From: Folioceros fuciformis
Lineage: Eukaryota > Anthocerotophyta > Anthocerotopsida > Anthocerotales
Direction: 5' to 3'
Length of the DNA stretch: 20,271 nucleotides
Assembly (NCBI GenBank): GCA_049999805.1
Contig: JBNGIO010006207.1
Location: 37,564 to 57,834 of the forward strand
Shown here: positions 1 through 10,500 of the stretch, piece by piece
Numbering within the stretch: the stretch's first letter is position 1
Layout: each line of letters opens with the position of its first letter
The notes under the pieces: generated by a model
What the model was told of the DNA's origin: nothing
The model's input: the letters and a program-made list of their open reading frames with translations, nothing else
Database searches by the model: none
Position numbers and translations under genes: made by a program

Positions 1-1229
1 GCCCTATCTCACTGCCAGAGCTAATATTGATGGTAGAACTCATATTGATGGTTAGCTGAATGCACCTCTTGAGTACCTAGTTGCCAGCGTGCAAACGTCA
101 GACAGAAGTTTTTGTCACACCGCAGCAGCTTCCCTTCGGCTACCGCAGATCGGAGTCCCAACCTTCCATCCTATAATGTACCGACCAGCAGCAGCATAAG
201 AGCAAAGGCATTACCCTACTTGAGCAACAGAATCATTCAAAGGCTACAAGCTTGTGCAGCCGACAAAAAGAAAGTTGTGGCACCTGTAACCATGCCTCTC
301 CATCACAGCAACCAGTTATACCTCGCAAACAGTGACAAGATGTAACGCAGGATGATGGATTTGCAATCCAGTCTCCTTCCGCAGACGCCATAACCCTTTC
401 CCATCAGACCTCACCACATACCGAGTAGTACCGGCCTGGTCCGCCCCACCTACCGTGCTCAACACTACCACGCAATTTGGTTTCAGCTGAGAAGTTAGTC
501 CGTAAGACACCGCCGGGTGCGAACATGCTTCCCTGAGCTGTGCAACGCTAGCTGCAATGCCAGATGCCTTCGCCGAGGCAATGTAAGCAAAATCAGCCTG
601 GCCCTGCTCAAGCGGCCGCAACATGGCACAGCAATAACGAAAAATGGTGCCAGGATTCAATTCTCTCCAGATCAATCCGCTGCCGAAGCCAATTGCTGTG
701 CAAAACTGAAATCCGATAAGCCTGTCAGAGCTTCAACCATCGTGCTTGGCGTGCAAGGTGCAGAAACTCCAAGACCACTTCTCCGCAAAAGATCTTCAGC
801 TGCTCCAACCATTCTCCCAACTCCAACAGTCCTGGCAAACGTACAAAACCTCTTGCCAACTCCAGCCAGTTCCTATTCCATGGGATTCCGTCTTCGACGG
901 CACAATCTACATGACTTATCTGGCGCAGCTCCACCGCATCTGTTGGTGCTTGGGATGCTGGCAGCGTTTGAACAGGGCCGTATCTACAGGCTACAGCGCG
1001 CGCGAACTCCCAGCAGGTATCCAGCCGGTCACCGCTTCATTTGCATTAGGTGCACACGTTGATAGAGGTGTTCAAATCAAACATCAAACAAAGCGAGATC
1101 TCCAGTACTGAGGTTCCTGCGGGCACGTGGAGTGACGGCAGAGGCCAACTCCTCCCTGCTTGTAAAATTGTGTGAATCCACCTTCTCTGGCAGATTCGAT
1201 TGCTCGTGCCTGGAAAATTGTTGCCAACA
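1..1229. other. Unassigned 5' flank, no recognised gene
   Basis: I recognise no gene here. Several frames stay open on both strands, the longest on the + strand from 517 to 1062. On the - strand there are open stretches of about 735-316, 1036-725 and 1344-1084, all overlapping one another. The moderate GC content makes such chance frames likely. The right part must contain the promoter and 5' leader of the sulfiredoxin gene that starts at 1230. The - strand pieces could be exons of a lineage-specific gene or decayed transposon, but they show no motif I can name and I could not join them by splice sites. Confidence 0.4.
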
Positions 1230-2076
1230 ATGCAGCTCCTGCTGCGACCGGCCTGGCTGGGGCTACCGAACGCATGCCAGGCACAGCAATCCTCGAGGAT
1301 CGCAATTCGGTGCAGCGGTGCATCACATAACGGTGAATTTCCATGCCCTCGTTTCTGTTTTGTGGCAGCCTTAGCAGCAGGCTTGATTCCTGCTTGGTGT
1401 GCGAGTGAGACCTGTAGGCGCGAGACCTTGTTTCAGAAGGTATCCAGTGGTTAACATCTTGAGGGGTCGCGAGGTTGGCAGGTGGAGTCGCCGTGAAGAG
1501 GAGGGGGCCGATTGTGGCAGACCTCCCGCTTGATCAAATAAGACGGCCCTTACTCCGGACTCGGACAAATGACCCAGAAAAAGTGCAGGCCCTGATGGAC
1601 AGTATCGCTGAAATTGGACTGCAAGAGCCAGTGAGTGAAGGCATTGTTAATGTTCTGCTCTGCTCCCTGCTACCTTCTTGGGGGTGACTTTTTGACAAGG
1701 ATTGTGCTAGCGTGTGAACACAGATCGACATTTTGGAAGTCGAGGGTGTCTACTATGGTGAGTTTTTTCTGTTCTGCTTTTATGGTTAGGTTACCCCCGG
1801 CACTTTGGCAGCTCTACATCACTTACAGTTGCTGGGGTTTGCTTCGTGACAGGGTTTTCAGGATGCCATCGATTTGAAGCTCATCAAAGGCTTGGCCTGC
1901 CGACGATTCGATGTAAAATTCGGCGTGGTACGATAGAAACTCTCAGGTGAACCCTCCCCTCTTCCTTTCCCTTAAGATAGAGTTGCAGCTCCAGACCGTT
2001 GGAAATTGTGCTCACTTTCCTTGGTCTGTTCTGCTGAGTCTTGGCCCTTCGTCTCTTCAGGCACCACTTGCGTTGA
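1230..2076 (+). CDS. SRX: Sulfiredoxin, organelle-targeted, five exons
   Basis: Sulfiredoxin uses ATP to reduce the cysteine sulfinic acid of over-oxidised 2-Cys peroxiredoxins, restoring peroxide defence in chloroplasts and mitochondria. I place CDS exons at 1230-1332, 1482-1630, 1724-1757, 1853-1946 and 2061-2076. All introns are GT-AG and the phases agree, giving 131 residues, close to the usual plant length. Residues 44-59 (GPIVADLPLDQIRRPL) are the conserved N-terminal core. The ATP-binding and catalytic motif FSGCHR has its cysteine at residue 100, and the protein ends in RHHLR as plant homologues do. Residues 1-35 are rich in Leu, Ala, Arg, Ser and Gln with few acids, which suits a transit peptide. 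An in-frame stop at 1460-1462 shows that the start must lie in an upstream exon. The ATG at 1230 is chosen because its donor (1333) and the acceptor before 1482 restore the family's Gly-Gly-Val junction. The family call is near certain; exon 1 is less so. Confidence 0.9.
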
Positions 2077-2322
2077 ATCATGGATGAAGGGATTGATATC
2101 AAATCAAACGCACGATTTGCCCTTGGGTTGCTGTCCATGTATATATGTACATACGTACGCGCAAGGTAACTGCAAATGTTGGAGTGTACATTTATTGACT
2201 TTATTCAAGTACAATGTGTGACTGCACATCTTTCAAGTGTGCCATCAAAGCCACACCCTGAGCTCTGAAAGTCCTGCCACCAAAAGCTTCAGCATAGATG
2301 TGTACGTGGTCACGAACTCGTC

Positions 2323-2394
2323 AGTGTTGTAGATAGTAAGGACTCTTGTGCAGATCCATCACTGTTGTAGATATAGTCCCAACTCTTGTGGATA
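2323..2394. repeat. Two-copy degenerate tandem repeat, about 37 bp
   Basis: The block around 2323-2354 (TGTTGTAGATA followed by ACTCTTGTG) recurs at about 2360-2394 with the same two anchors and similar spacing. The copies differ by small indels. It lies in the non-coding space between the two convergent genes, and no function is evident. Confidence 0.55.
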
Positions 2395-2690
2395 ATCGTA
2401 AGCGTATCCCCTCCTTGACACGCTCTGTGTATTGCGCATAACATAACTGAGGTCTTGGGGTCCTGCAAGACACTGCCAATCCTCTCAAAACTCCCGTGTT
2501 CCAGACTGCTAAATTCGTCTAGAGCACACAATTGAAACAGAAAACGCACGAAGCAACTGTATCGAACAGGGTACATCCTATCTCACCCTTGGATCGAAAT
2601 TTCAAGGGCACGGAACAGGTGGCACAATATCTACAGTTACAAGAACTAGCAGAGGCTACGACCTCGTAGTGATGTCACCATATCTTCTCC

Positions 2691-2775
2691 ATAAGCCGGA
2701 ACTGGACTGGATTTCTAAATAAGCCACAGCTGGAGTGGATTTATACTCAAGCCACCGCTGGGGTTATTAAATACG
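2691..2775. repeat. Three-copy degenerate tandem repeat, about 28-30 bp
   Basis: Three consecutive units of about 28-30 bp share the pattern AAGCC, then CTGGA or CTGG, then an ATT/TAAA tail. They begin near 2693, 2722 and 2750. Divergence between copies suggests an old local duplication. It sits about 90 bp beyond the 3' end of the penta-EF-hand coding region, so it may be part of that gene's 3' UTR. Confidence 0.5.
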
Positions 2776-2862
2776 GCTACAGACGGTATACATTATGAAC
2801 AATCAGAGAAAATCCCTTCCAGATAACACAAGGAGGTCGTGAGCAACGAGGACGACCAAGAT

Positions 2863-3981
2863 TCATGCTGTCACAAACGGCAACACCATGAGCATAAACT
2901 CCTCGTAGGTGAGAGTAGCCGATCCCTGAAACCGAACATCCTTCTCCTTAAACTTATCAGTCAGGCCCTTGACAACAAGGGAACACTCCAGAAAGTTGTC
3001 ATAGTCGATAGACTTTGCAAGCCCGGTCCGGTCATATCTAGTGACAAGAACCTTCAACAAAGGTGGGGACACGGCGCATCCCATACTTAGCAACGCCTTC
3101 CCGAGCTCCTTCACATCCATCCTGCCGCTCCGGTCCAGGTCATGCTCGTCAAAGATCTTTCTCCAGTCCCTCAAGCTCTTCCACAAATTAGCAAACTCCA
3201 CTGGCTTGATCTTGAGCGAGCATGTGGTGGAGAAAGAGTTAATGAGCAAATGAACCGTCCGCAAGCTAAAGGGATGCACCGCCGATAGCACCTTCTGCAG
3301 CTCCACATCGTCCACCTGCCCGCTGGCGTCCCGATCCGCCTGCTGGAACATCCGGATCACCTCCTGGTCTGTGCCCGGAGGAAAGAGCTCCGCCACCCCG
3401 TACCCATACCCCGGCTGCTGCCCGTATCCCCCGTACCCGAAAGACTGCTGCGGCTGGAGCCACGACTGCTGCGGCTGTGGCTGTCCCTGCCCCTGTCCTT
3501 GCCCTTGCCCTTGCCCGCCATACCCTAGCTGCGAGCCATACCCTGGCTGCGGCTGTGGCTGCGGCTGCTGCTGGCCATAGCCGGACGGGTACTGCGGTGG
3601 CGGAGCAGGCGGAGGCTGGCCGTACCCCGTCCCCGGGGTCCCGTAAGGCGGAGCCGAGGCCTGGGTGAAGGATCCCGTACCCGGCTGGCCATAGCCGCTG
3701 GGGGCCGGAGGAGCTCCAGCAGGCGGCGTAGGCCCGTAACCCGCCCCTTGCGTCTGCCCGTACCGCGGAGGCCCCGTCTGAGCTCCATAGCCCCCCGGAG
3801 CTGCCGCTGGCTGGTATCCTCCATAGCCCGCCGCAGGATCGTATCCCGCTGAGCCGTAGGCCCCCACCGGAGCTGCTCCTGCATAGCCTCCCGGCTGCGC
3901 GTACCCCGGCGCCGCCGGCGGCCACGGCTGTGGCGGTGCCGTGGGCGGCGCCCCGTGCGGCAGGCCTGGATCGGAAGACAT
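2863..3981 (-). CDS. Penta-EF-hand calcium-binding protein (CML49/50-like)
   Basis: A single uninterrupted frame encodes 372 residues with the layout of the plant penta-EF-hand group (ALG-2/PDCD6-like; Arabidopsis CML49 and CML50). Residues 1-197 are low complexity and rich in Gly, Pro, Tyr, Gln and Ala, with many GYG units and a Gly-Gln alternation at about 157-167. Residues 198-372 form the EF-hand domain. The first loop (216-227, DRDASGQVDDVE) and the third (281-292, DLDRSGRMDVKE) are canonical calcium loops. The second, fourth (about 316-330) and fifth are degenerate, as is usual where the last hand serves dimerisation. The family binds calcium-dependent partners in membrane trafficking and stress signalling; the precise role here is unknown. 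It is intronless, unlike its neighbours. The ATG at 3979-3981 is the first in frame and is followed directly by the typical Gly/Pro-rich start. Overlapping long frames at 3266-4129 come from the biased composition. Confidence 0.9.
   Translation of the reverse strand: MSSDPGLPHGAPPTAPPQPWPPAAPGYAQPGGYAGAAPVGAYGSAGYDPAAGYGGYQPAAAPGGYGAQTGPPRYGQTQGAGYGPTPPAGAPPAPSGYGQPGTGSFTQASAPPYGTPGTGYGQPPPAPPPQYPSGYGQQQPQPQPQPGYGSQLGYGGQGQGQGQGQGQPQPQQSWLQPQQSFGYGGYGQQPGYGYGVAELFPPGTDQEVIRMFQQADRDASGQVDDVELQKVLSAVHPFSLRTVHLLINSFSTTCSLKIKPVEFANLWKSLRDWRKIFDEHDLDRSGRMDVKELGKALLSMGCAVSPPLLKVLVTRYDRTGLAKSIDYDNFLECSLVVKGLTDKFKEKDVRFQGSATLTYEEFMLMVLPFVTA
3484..3517 (-). repeat. CCCTTG/CCCTG simple repeat encoding Gly-Gln units
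   Basis: On the + strand, short CCCTTG and CCCTG units follow one another. On the coding strand they read as alternating GGN CAR codons, giving the Gly-Gln run of the penta-EF-hand protein's N-terminal region. Such tracts change length by slippage without breaking the frame when units are six bases. Confidence 0.7.
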
Positions 3982-4577
3982 GCTCCTCCTTCCTGCTCGA
4001 TCGATCGCACTCGCAATTCGCAGCGCAACGCTTAAGGAGCACGGAATTTCCCTCCACGAACAGCGACTTCCTCGCGGCGTTCAAAGTCCGGCAACGAACA
4101 AGGCCGTTCTGCAAGTGCCTATATGGCAAATGTGGGTGACAAGGCTCGTCGACTATTTCTCTCTAATGAATCCCTCTCATTGTTTTTTTACTCTTTTCAT
4201 TTTGGCTGCGGTTGTAGCCAGAGGTGAGACCCTACCCTATTTATCCCAGAATTATATCCGATAATATCTGTCATTATGGTGTTTCATCCTTATCGAGACA
4301 TTGCCATGCCCCTTGAGTCTATATATGCATGGTCTACCTATTCTTAATTCTAATGCAGTGAACCCTAAAAATAATCTGACTTTTTTCCATATGGTGAAGG
4401 GGATCATAACTGTGTTTTTCGTCTGCCTTCTTGCACCGTTGAAGTGAAAATTTGAAGTTATGAGGAAACGAAATACCTTCTCGGTACAGGAAAGCGTGAC
4501 ATTTAAGTAGTTCATGAGCTCAGAAGGGGAGTGTATTCTGAAAGGCGCCGCCGCGGGAAGGCGCCGCGCCGAACAAG
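3982..4577. promoter_or_regulatory. Divergent promoter region, PEF (-) and NRPB1 (+)
   Basis: About 600 bp separate the start codons of two divergent genes, so both promoters and 5' leaders must fit here unless leader introns hide further exons. The centre (about 4150-4510) is AT-rich and both flanks are GC-rich, a common plant promoter pattern. I see no coding sequence. The context just before the NRPB1 start is GC-rich, with an A-rich AACAAG preceding the ATG. Confidence 0.6.
4320..4327 (+). promoter_or_regulatory. Possible TATA box for NRPB1
   Basis: TATATATG lies about 250 bp upstream of the NRPB1 start codon in the AT-rich centre of the divergent promoter. The distance would imply a 5' leader of roughly 200-230 nt. 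The motif also reads as TATA-like on the other strand, and no transcription start can be seen from sequence, so this is tentative. Confidence 0.3.
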
Positions 4578-7500
4578 ATGGATCAGCGGTTCTCCTTCTC
4601 GCCGGCGGACCTCGCCCGTGTGCAAAGCGTCCAGTTTGGGATTCTCAGTCCCGATGAAATTGTGAGGATGCTGTGGACTGCTGGGATGTTTGCGCAATGT
4701 CAGGGGTGGGAGTTGATGGCGCTGCGCCGGGACTGACCATGTGTTGTGATTTGTGTTGGGTGCTGTGCGATTTGGATGGCTGCAGCGTCAGATGTCTGTG
4801 GTGAAAATTGAGAGCAGTGAGACATATGACAGGGGGAAGGCCAAGCCGGGGGGCCTCAGCGACCCGAAGCTGGGCACAATTGACCGGCTGGTGAAGTGCG
4901 AGACCTGTGCGGGGAGTATGGCAGAATGCCCTGGGCATTTCGGGCATCTGGAGCTGGCCAAGCCTATGTTTCACATCGGGTTTTTGAAGACTGTGCTGAC
5001 GATACTGCGTTGCGTGTGTTTCAACTGCTCGCGGTGCCTCGCGAACGAGGTAGGGTGTGGAATTGGGTTTAGGGCTTGGGCGTGGGAGGTTTAGGTGGTA
5101 CGGGAGTGACTGACGAGGGGTTTGGTCGGGTTTGCCAGGACGATCACCGGTTCAAGGTGGCCAAAAAGATTCGGAACCCGAAGCACAGGATGAAAAGGGT
5201 TTTGGATTGCTGTAAGACCAAGACTAAGTGCGAGGGGGGAGACGAGAATGAGGAGGAGCTGGGCGCGGATGATACAGAGAAAAAGAAGCGGCATGGGGGG
5301 TGTGGGGCGCAGCAGCCTAAGATTATCATTGATGGGATGAAAATTGTGGCGGAGTTTAAGCCCAGTAAAAGGAAGAATGACCAGGACCAGGACCAGTACA
5401 TGCCGGAGCCAGCTGAGAGGAAGTCGCATCTCAGTGCAGAGAAGGTGGTTGATAGTTTTGTTTCTGTAGCTGGTGGGAGCTAGAGGGCAAAACAGCAGGG
5501 TGCTAATACGGTGAGCTCTGTGGAGCAGGTGCTGAGCATTCTCAAACGGATAACCGATGAGGACTGCATGTTGCTTGGGCTCAACCCTAAGTATGCCCGT
5601 CCCGACTGGTTGATTCTGCAAGTGTTGCCAATCCCGCCACCTCCTGTGAGGCCGTCTGTCATGATGGACAGCTCTGCAAGAAGTGAGGTGAGGGTCTGAG
5701 CATAACATGCGTTGTCTGTTGTCTTGACCTCCTCGGTTTTCTGGATATGAAGGAGTCTCAAGTCTGCTGCTGATTTCTGTCGTGGGTCTCCTCTAGGATG
5801 ATCTGACTCACCAATTGGCCATGATCATTCGTCATAACAATAACCTCAAAAAGCAAGAGCAGAATGGGGCTCCCACTCACATCATCAATGAGTTTGCGCA
5901 GCTGCTGCAGTTTCACATTGCAACTTACTTTGACAATGACTTGCCTGGCCAACCACGGGTATGTCTTTCAGATTGAGGAATAGTGCAACTGCGTTTTGCC
6001 TACTTGATTAGTAGCCTTGCCAGGTTCTCGAAATGGTTGATACCATGGCAAGCTCTCTTCCTGCAGGCCACCCAAAGATCTGGGAGGCCCATCAAATCCA
6101 TCTGTCAACGACTGAAAGCAAAGGAAGGCCGCATCAGAGGTAATCTAATGGGGAAAAGGGTTGACTTTTCAGCCCGAACAGTCATTACTCCGGATCCAAA
6201 CATCAACATCGATGAGCTTGGAGTTCCTTGGAGTATTGCCCTCAATTTGACATATCCAGAGACGGTGACACCCTACAACATCGAGAGGTAACAGATTATT
6301 CAACGCTCTGCTCATTTACTGGGTGGCATGCGAGTGGGATTTCTCACACGTTCTTGCCAGGTTGAAGGAGCTTGTGGAATATGGTCCTCATCCCCCTCCT
6401 GGGAAGACAGGGGCGAAGTACATTATTCGAGAGGATGGGCAACGACTTGACCTCCGGTTTCTCAAAAAAAGCAGTGATCGTCATTTAGAGTTGGGTTACA
6501 AGGTTGAGAGGCATCTACAGGACGGTGACCTTGTGCTCTTCAACCGTCAGCCCAGTCTCCATAAGATGTCCATCATGGGTCACAAGATACTCATCATGCC
6601 TTATTCGACCTTCCGGCTCAATCTGTCTGTCACATCCCCCTACAATGCCGATTTTGATGGGGACGAGATGAATATGCATGTCCCTCAATCATTTGAGACT
6701 CGAGCGGAGGTTTTAGAGTTGATGATGGTGCCTAAGTGCATTGTTTCCCCACAGTCGAACAGGCCAGTCATTGGGATTGTGCAGGACACGCTATTAGGAT
6801 GTCGAAAGATCACCAAAAGAGATACCTTTATTGAGAAAGTGAGTCTTAATATTTTTTGGGGTTTGCTTGGATGTGCTTTCAAGACACTTACATCAGTTCT
6901 CGGTGTGTTTTCCAGGACGTTTTCATGAATATTTTGATGTGGTGGGAGGATTTTGATGGCAAGATCCCAACTCCCACCATTCTGAAGCCAAAACCCTTGT
7001 GGACGGGGAAACAGGTTTTTGGGCTAATTATCCCAAAGCAGATCAACCTCATGAGGCAGGCACAGTGGCATCCAGACGCGGAGGTTGGAGATCTATCTGT
7101 AGGTGACACCATTGTTCGAATTGAAAGGGGAGAGCTTTTGGCAGGCATTCTCTGCAAGAAGACCCTTGGAACATCCACTGGAAGTTTGATTCACGTAATC
7201 TGGTGAGCATGATGCTCCTTGCATTCCCATCTTGCTTATTGCATTGTTTTCATGTGTGCTCATGATGGTTTTTTTTAAGTTTTTGACATCAATTGTGCGG
7301 TTTGGCACATGTCAGGGAGGAAGTGGGGCCAGATGCAGCTCGGAAGTTTTTAGGTCATACACAGTGGTTGGTAAACTACTGGCTGTTGCAGCAAGGATTC
7401 AGCATTGGCATTGGAGATACGATTGCAGATTCTTCCACCATGGAGAAGATCAATGAGACTATTGCAAAGGCCAAGAATGAAGTGAAGGAGCTCATTAAGC

Positions 7501-10500
7501 AGGCACAGGAAAAGCAGCTGGAAGCCCAACCTGGTCGTTCAATGATGGAGTCCTTCGAAAATCGTGTGAATCAGGTGAGAAATTGATATATTTTCGAACA
7601 ATGTCTCATGTCTGAACACGGTTGTGTTGTTCGTGAGCACTAATCGAACACGCTGTTTTGCAGGTGCTCAATAAGGCTCGTGATGAAGCTGGTAATAGTG
7701 CTCAGCGTAGCTTGTCCGAGAGCAATAACGTCAAAGCTATGGTGACAGCAGGTTCAAAGGGTTCCTTCATTAACATATCTCAAATGATTGCCTGTGTGGG
7801 GCAACAAAATGTTGAAGGAAAGCGGATACCATACGGATTTGTGGACAGGACCCTTCCACACTTCACAAAGGACGACTATGGTCCAGAGAGTCGCGGCTTT
7901 GTTGAGAATTCGTACTTGAGAGGGCTGACACCCCAGGAATTCTTTTTCCATGCCATGGGAGGAAGGGAGGGTCTTATTGACACTGCAGTGAAAACATCGG
8001 AGACAGGATACATCCAAAGGCGTCTAGTGAAGGCCATGGAGGATGTTATGGTGAAGTATGATGGAACAGTGAGGAATTCACTGGGTGATGTCATACAATT
8101 TCTGTATGGGGAAGATGGTATGGATTCAGTGTGGATTGAATCTCAGAAGCTTGACTCTATGAAGATGAAGATGAAAGAGTTTGACAGAGTCTACAAGTTT
8201 GAGATGGACAGTGATTCGTGGAACCCTGACTACATGTCATCAGAGGCTGCAGAAGATATCAAGACAATACCAGAGTTTCGTAATGTCTTTGAAGCTGAAG
8301 TTCAAAAACTGTTGACAGACCGAAGGCAGCTTGGATTGGAGATTGCTCCTTCTGGGGATTCTATGTGGCCACTTCCTGTGAATCTCAAGCGTTTGCTTTG
8401 GAATGCCCAAAAGATTTTTAAGGTGGATTTCAAAAAGCCATCAGATATGCATCCAATGGAAATTGTAGAAGCTGTTGACAAGCTCCAAGAACGGTTGAAG
8501 GTGGTTTCAGGGGATGATCCAATCAGCACAGAGGCTCAGAAGAATTCCACCCTGTTTTTCAATTGCTTGCTAAGGAGCACGCTGGCTAGCAAGCGAGTGT
8601 TAAAAGAGTGGAGGTTGACTAAAGAAGCGTTTGAGTGGGTTATTGGAGAGATCGAAGCACGTTTTCTGCAGTCGCTGGTTGCTCCTGGAGAGATGATTGG
8701 TTGTGTTGCTGCTCAGTCGATTGGTGAGCCAGCGACACAAATGACTCTGAATACTTTTCACTATGCTGGTGTCAGTGCGAAGAATGTTACCCTGGGAGTG
8801 CCAAGGTTGAGGGAGATTATAAATGTTGCCAAGAAGACCAAGACTCCATCTTTATCTGTCTATTTGAGGCCTGAGGTGAACAAGGAGAAAGAGAAAGCTA
8901 AGAATGTGCAGTGTGCTCTCGAGTACACAACTTTGCGTAGTGTAACACAGGCCACGGAGATCTGGTATGATCCAGACCCAATGAGCACCATAATTGATGA
9001 AGACATAGAGTTTGTCCGGTCATACTATGAAATGCCAGATGAGGATGTGGCACCTGAGAAGATATCGCCATGGCTCCTGAGAGTTCAATTAAACAGGGAG
9101 ATGATGGTTGACAAGAAACTGAGTATGGCTGATATTGCAGAGAAGATCAATATAGAGTTTGACGATGATTTGGCCTGCATCTTCAACGATGACAATGCAG
9201 AAAAGCTGATTCTACGAATCAGAATAATGAATGATGAAGCACCCAAGGGTGAAACACCAGAGCGAAGTGAGGATGATGTCTTCCTCAAGAAGATCGAAAG
9301 CAACATGCTCACAGAAATGGCTCTCCGTGGCATCCCTGATATTAGAAAAGTTTTTATAAGGGAGACAAAAAAGAACAAGTTTGATGAAATTCAGGGATTT
9401 AAACCAGAAACGGAATGGATGCTGGATACAGAGGGGGTGAACATGTTGGCGGTTATGTGTCATGAGGATGTTGACTCCACCAGGACCACAAGCAATCATC
9501 TCATTGAGGTGATTGAAGTACTTGGCATTGAGGCAGTACGGCAAGCTCTGTTGAAAGAGCTTAGAGACGTTATATCTTTTGATGGATCTTACGTCAACTA
9601 CCGGCACTTGGCTATATTGTGTGACATAATGACTTACCGTGGCCATCTTATGGCAATCACAAGGCATGGTATCAACCGCAACGATACAGGTCCGATGATG
9701 CGATGTTCTTTTGAGGAGACAGTGGACATTCTGCTGGATGCTGCAGTTTATGCTGAGTCTGACCAGCTCAGGGGCGTGACAGAAAATATTATGCTTGGGC
9801 AGTTAGCACCCATTGGGACAGGTGATTTTGGTCTACTGCTCAAGGAGAACATGTTGCAGCATGCCATAGAGTTGCAACTGCCAAGCTACCTGGAGGGTCT
9901 AGAGTTTGGCATGACTCCTGCACGGTCGCCAATGATCGGCACACCTCACCATGATATCACGATGTCCCCAAGTTATCTCCTGAGTCCCGGCATTCGGTCC
10001 TCACCCCACTCTGATGCTCAGTTTTCACCTTACGTTTCTGGCATGCAGTTCTCCCCTCAGAGCCCTGGATACAGTCCAGCTTCCCCTGGCTACAGTCCGA
10101 CCTCCCCTGGATATAGTCCTACTTCTCCTGGTTACAGTCCCACTTCACCGGGCTACAGTCCCACATCTCCTGGTTATAGCCCTACCTCCCCTTCGTATAG
10201 TCCCACTTCTCCTTCGTACAGTCCCACTTCTCCTACGTACAGCCCCACTTCCCCATCTTACAGTCCTACATCCCCGCGGTACAGTCCAACCTCTCCAGCC
10301 TATTCTCCAACAAGCCCATCTTACTCCCCAACCTCCCCGAGTTACAGTCCCACATCACCGAGTTATAGTCCAAGTTCTCCTGCGTACAGTCCGACCTCTC
10401 CAAGTTACAGCCCAACCTCTCCAGCTTACAGTCCTACATCACCGACTTACAGTCCAACCTCTCCAGCTTACAGTTACAGTCCAACTTCTCCTGGCTACAG

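Larger units (their letters stand above)
2077..2862. other. Convergent intergenic region with short repeats
   Basis: This is the 3' side of both the sulfiredoxin gene (stop at 2076) and the penta-EF-hand gene (stop at 2863), so it should hold both 3' UTRs and polyadenylation sites. No coding frame here is convincing. It contains an alternating TA/AC tract near 2137-2166 and two small degenerate repeats listed separately. Confidence 0.6.

Noticed and set aside
2006-2221. A 71-residue + strand frame at the sulfiredoxin 3' end
   Set aside because: The conserved terminus RHHLR followed by TGA (2061-2076) is in a different frame and completes sulfiredoxin exactly.
3266-4129. A 287-residue open frame overlapping the penta-EF-hand gene on the same strand, plus others antisense to it
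   Set aside because: They are frame-shifted or antisense readings of the GC-rich Gly/Pro/Gln coding repeats, with Ala/Arg/Gly-rich nonsense composition and no EF-hand motifs.
5139-5483. The reading through 5445-5483 as the end of an RPB1 exon
   Set aside because: Conservation breaks after SAEK and resumes with [13 protein letters not shown] at 5529, so 5445-5528 is an 84-nt intron; it carries an in-frame TAG.
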